DNA of 5,351 nucleotides from Bacillus_BA songklensis (GTDB lineage Bacteria > Bacillota > Bacilli > Bacillales > Bacillaceae_H), in the NCBI RefSeq assembly GCF_042649685.1, contig NZ_JBHRZT010000010.1, positions 1 through 5,351 on the forward strand, read 5' to 3'. Each line of letters opens with the position of its first letter. The stretch's first letter is position 1. The notes below the pieces were generated by a model. The model ran no database searches. It saw only the letters and a program-made list of their open reading frames with translations, and had not been told where the DNA came from. A program made the position numbers and the translations under genes. This document shows positions 4,760 through 5,351 of this stretch, piece after piece.

Positions 4760-5045
4760 TTATAGAACAATCAATGGAATATTTTTTACAACGTTTAATT
4801 AAAAAGTAAATTGGATAGTAAATGTGGTGAATACATTCATTTTTACATCCAGTTTTATACCGTTTTTACATCTATCACACATTTATCCCACGCCTATTAC
4901 TTATCTGTTTGTATATCTATTTTCCTTCCGGTTAATAAATGGGATAAGATAGATACTCTATTTATCACTCGTTTTTTAACCCATTTTTTAATTCATTTAT
5001 TAACTGCATGCTACCCAAACATAATTTTCCTTACTTTTTAGGGAC
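4760..5045. other. AT-rich non-coding stretch behind rep, possible replication origin
   Basis: The plus strand is T-rich, with TTTTTACATC repeated near 4842 and 4865, TTATCCCA (4883-4890) inverted as TGGGATAA (4940-4947), and a run of TTTTTTAA-type segments from about 4971 to 5005 suggestive of easily melted DNA. No exact DnaA box (TTATCCACA) was seen. A frame on the plus strand (4811-5041) has only a TTG start without a ribosome binding site and is not called. Origin function is a guess from position and composition. Confidence 0.35.
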
Positions 5046-5046
5046 C

Positions 5047-5070
5047 AAAAAACAAAGCTTAAGCTTTGTT
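5047..5070 (-). terminator. Terminator of rep
   Basis: AACAAAGCTTAAGCTTTGTT (5051-5070) is a perfect palindrome. On the minus strand it runs into a six-T tract (5052-5047), giving an intrinsic terminator 19 bases after the rep stop. The stem is AT-rich, so its strength may be moderate. Confidence 0.65.
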
Positions 5071-5071
5071 C

Positions 5072-5089
5072 ATCCATCTTAAGATGGAT
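5072..5089. repeat. Second perfect palindrome overlapping the rep stop codon
   Basis: ATCCATCTTAAGATGGAT is an uninterrupted 18-bp palindrome whose last base lies in the rep TGA. It abuts the terminator palindrome; both share a TTAA centre. It could be a protein-binding site or help rep mRNA 3' end formation. Confidence 0.7.
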
Positions 5090-5351
5090 CACGCCTCTAA
5101 GAAGTTATAGAAAAGTGGGTTCTCAGGTTGACTGTTAAAGACTTCTCGTCTCTTTTCAGCAGCAAACACATTGCGTAAGCTTCCGAAGAAGTAACCGGTA
5201 AAGGCTTTTTTCACTCGTTTTTGTTTATAGGCAAAGACCGATCCTTTAAAAGTTTGGATGACAAGAGACAATAACTCCTCTACAGGTGTGTCTAGACGGC
5301 TTATTTTGTGCGCTAGACGGACTTTTCCCCATAAACGATAGATTTCCTTTG
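5089..5351 (-). CDS. Replication-type HTH protein, C-terminal part (enters at window end)
   Basis: The minus strand is open from the window edge (first full codon at 5349-5347) to a TGA at 5091-5089, giving 86 residues that begin KEIYRLWGKVRLAHKISRLD and end NPLFYNFLEA. The fragment is basic and helical, with a dense KQKRVKKAF patch and an AAEKRREV segment. It has no convincing start of its own: the internal TTG at 5271 lacks a ribosome binding site, and the frame is open upstream of it. Direction, codon use and position make it the missing tail of the gene whose head occupies 1-633. If one base is added at the circular junction the total is about 298 residues. Joined without it, the frame shifts and meets TAG after about a dozen codons. 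Two palindromes immediately downstream form its terminator region. Confidence 0.75.
   Translation of the reverse strand, partial: KEIYRLWGKVRLAHKISRLDTPVEELLSLVIQTFKGSVFAYKQKRVKKAFTGYFFGSLRNVFAAEKRREVFNSQPENPLFYNFLEA

Noticed and set aside
4811..5041. Plus-strand frame of 76 codons starting at TTG
   Set aside because: No ribosome binding site or promoter was found; T-rich DNA naturally gives hydrophobic open frames. The stretch is better explained as AT-rich non-coding DNA.
4569..5045. Rolling-circle double-strand origin
   Set aside because: I found none of the nick-site sequences I know for the pC194/pUB110, pT181 or pMV158 families, and the Rep lacks visible rolling-circle motifs.

Overview
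The window reads as a small, low-GC Firmicute plasmid, most likely from the Bacillus cereus group or a close relative. Strong AGGAGG ribosome binding sites, a TTG start, AT-rich codon use and a DUF2935 protein of Bacillus type point there. No rRNA, tRNA, CRISPR array, transposase, relaxase or resistance gene was seen. Both window ends lie in the same reading direction inside what looks like one gene, a helix-turn-helix replication protein. Its N-terminal 211 codons run off position 1 and a matching 86-residue C-terminal part enters at 5351. The simplest reading is a circular replicon of about 5.35 kb cut open within rep. Joined directly, however, the halves are out of frame by one base.

Layout (circular sense). 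The rep gene occupies 633-1 and then 5351-5089 on the minus strand. It is preceded by a leader of about 260 nt that starts from a good promoter at 903-931. The leader holds an intrinsic terminator just before the rep start (662-701) and an upstream segment (794-809) that can pair with the whole 5' arm of that terminator. A convergent promoter (733-761) would make a structured antisense RNA of about 108 nt (768-875) across the upstream segment. This is the logic of antisense-induced transcriptional attenuation known from pT181 and pIP501/pAMbeta1, here attached to an apparently different Rep. From 930 to 1251 there are inverted repeats and a strong terminator. Positions 1332-2120 (+) encode a DUF2935 protein, the only evident cargo gene, followed by its terminator. 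Positions 2158-2658 are non-coding, with small hairpins and a 22-bp perfect hairpin. Positions 2659-3315 (-) encode a MerR-type HTH/coiled-coil protein that looks like a single-protein plasmid partition factor. Upstream of it, 3340-3567 is a repeat array with a 125-bp period, a candidate centromere. Positions 3598-4257 (-) encode an unrecognised 219-residue protein. Positions 4375-4560 are a strongly strand-asymmetric pyrimidine tract, 4569-4759 a cluster of long hairpins, and 4760-5045 an AT-rich stretch behind rep that could contain the origin.

Functionally, rep with its RNA switch would set copy number, the HTH/coiled-coil gene and its repeats would provide stability, and the hairpin cluster is a candidate single-strand origin or transfer site. 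The DUF2935 gene is likely a passenger. All functional roles are inferred from sequence; no database search was possible.
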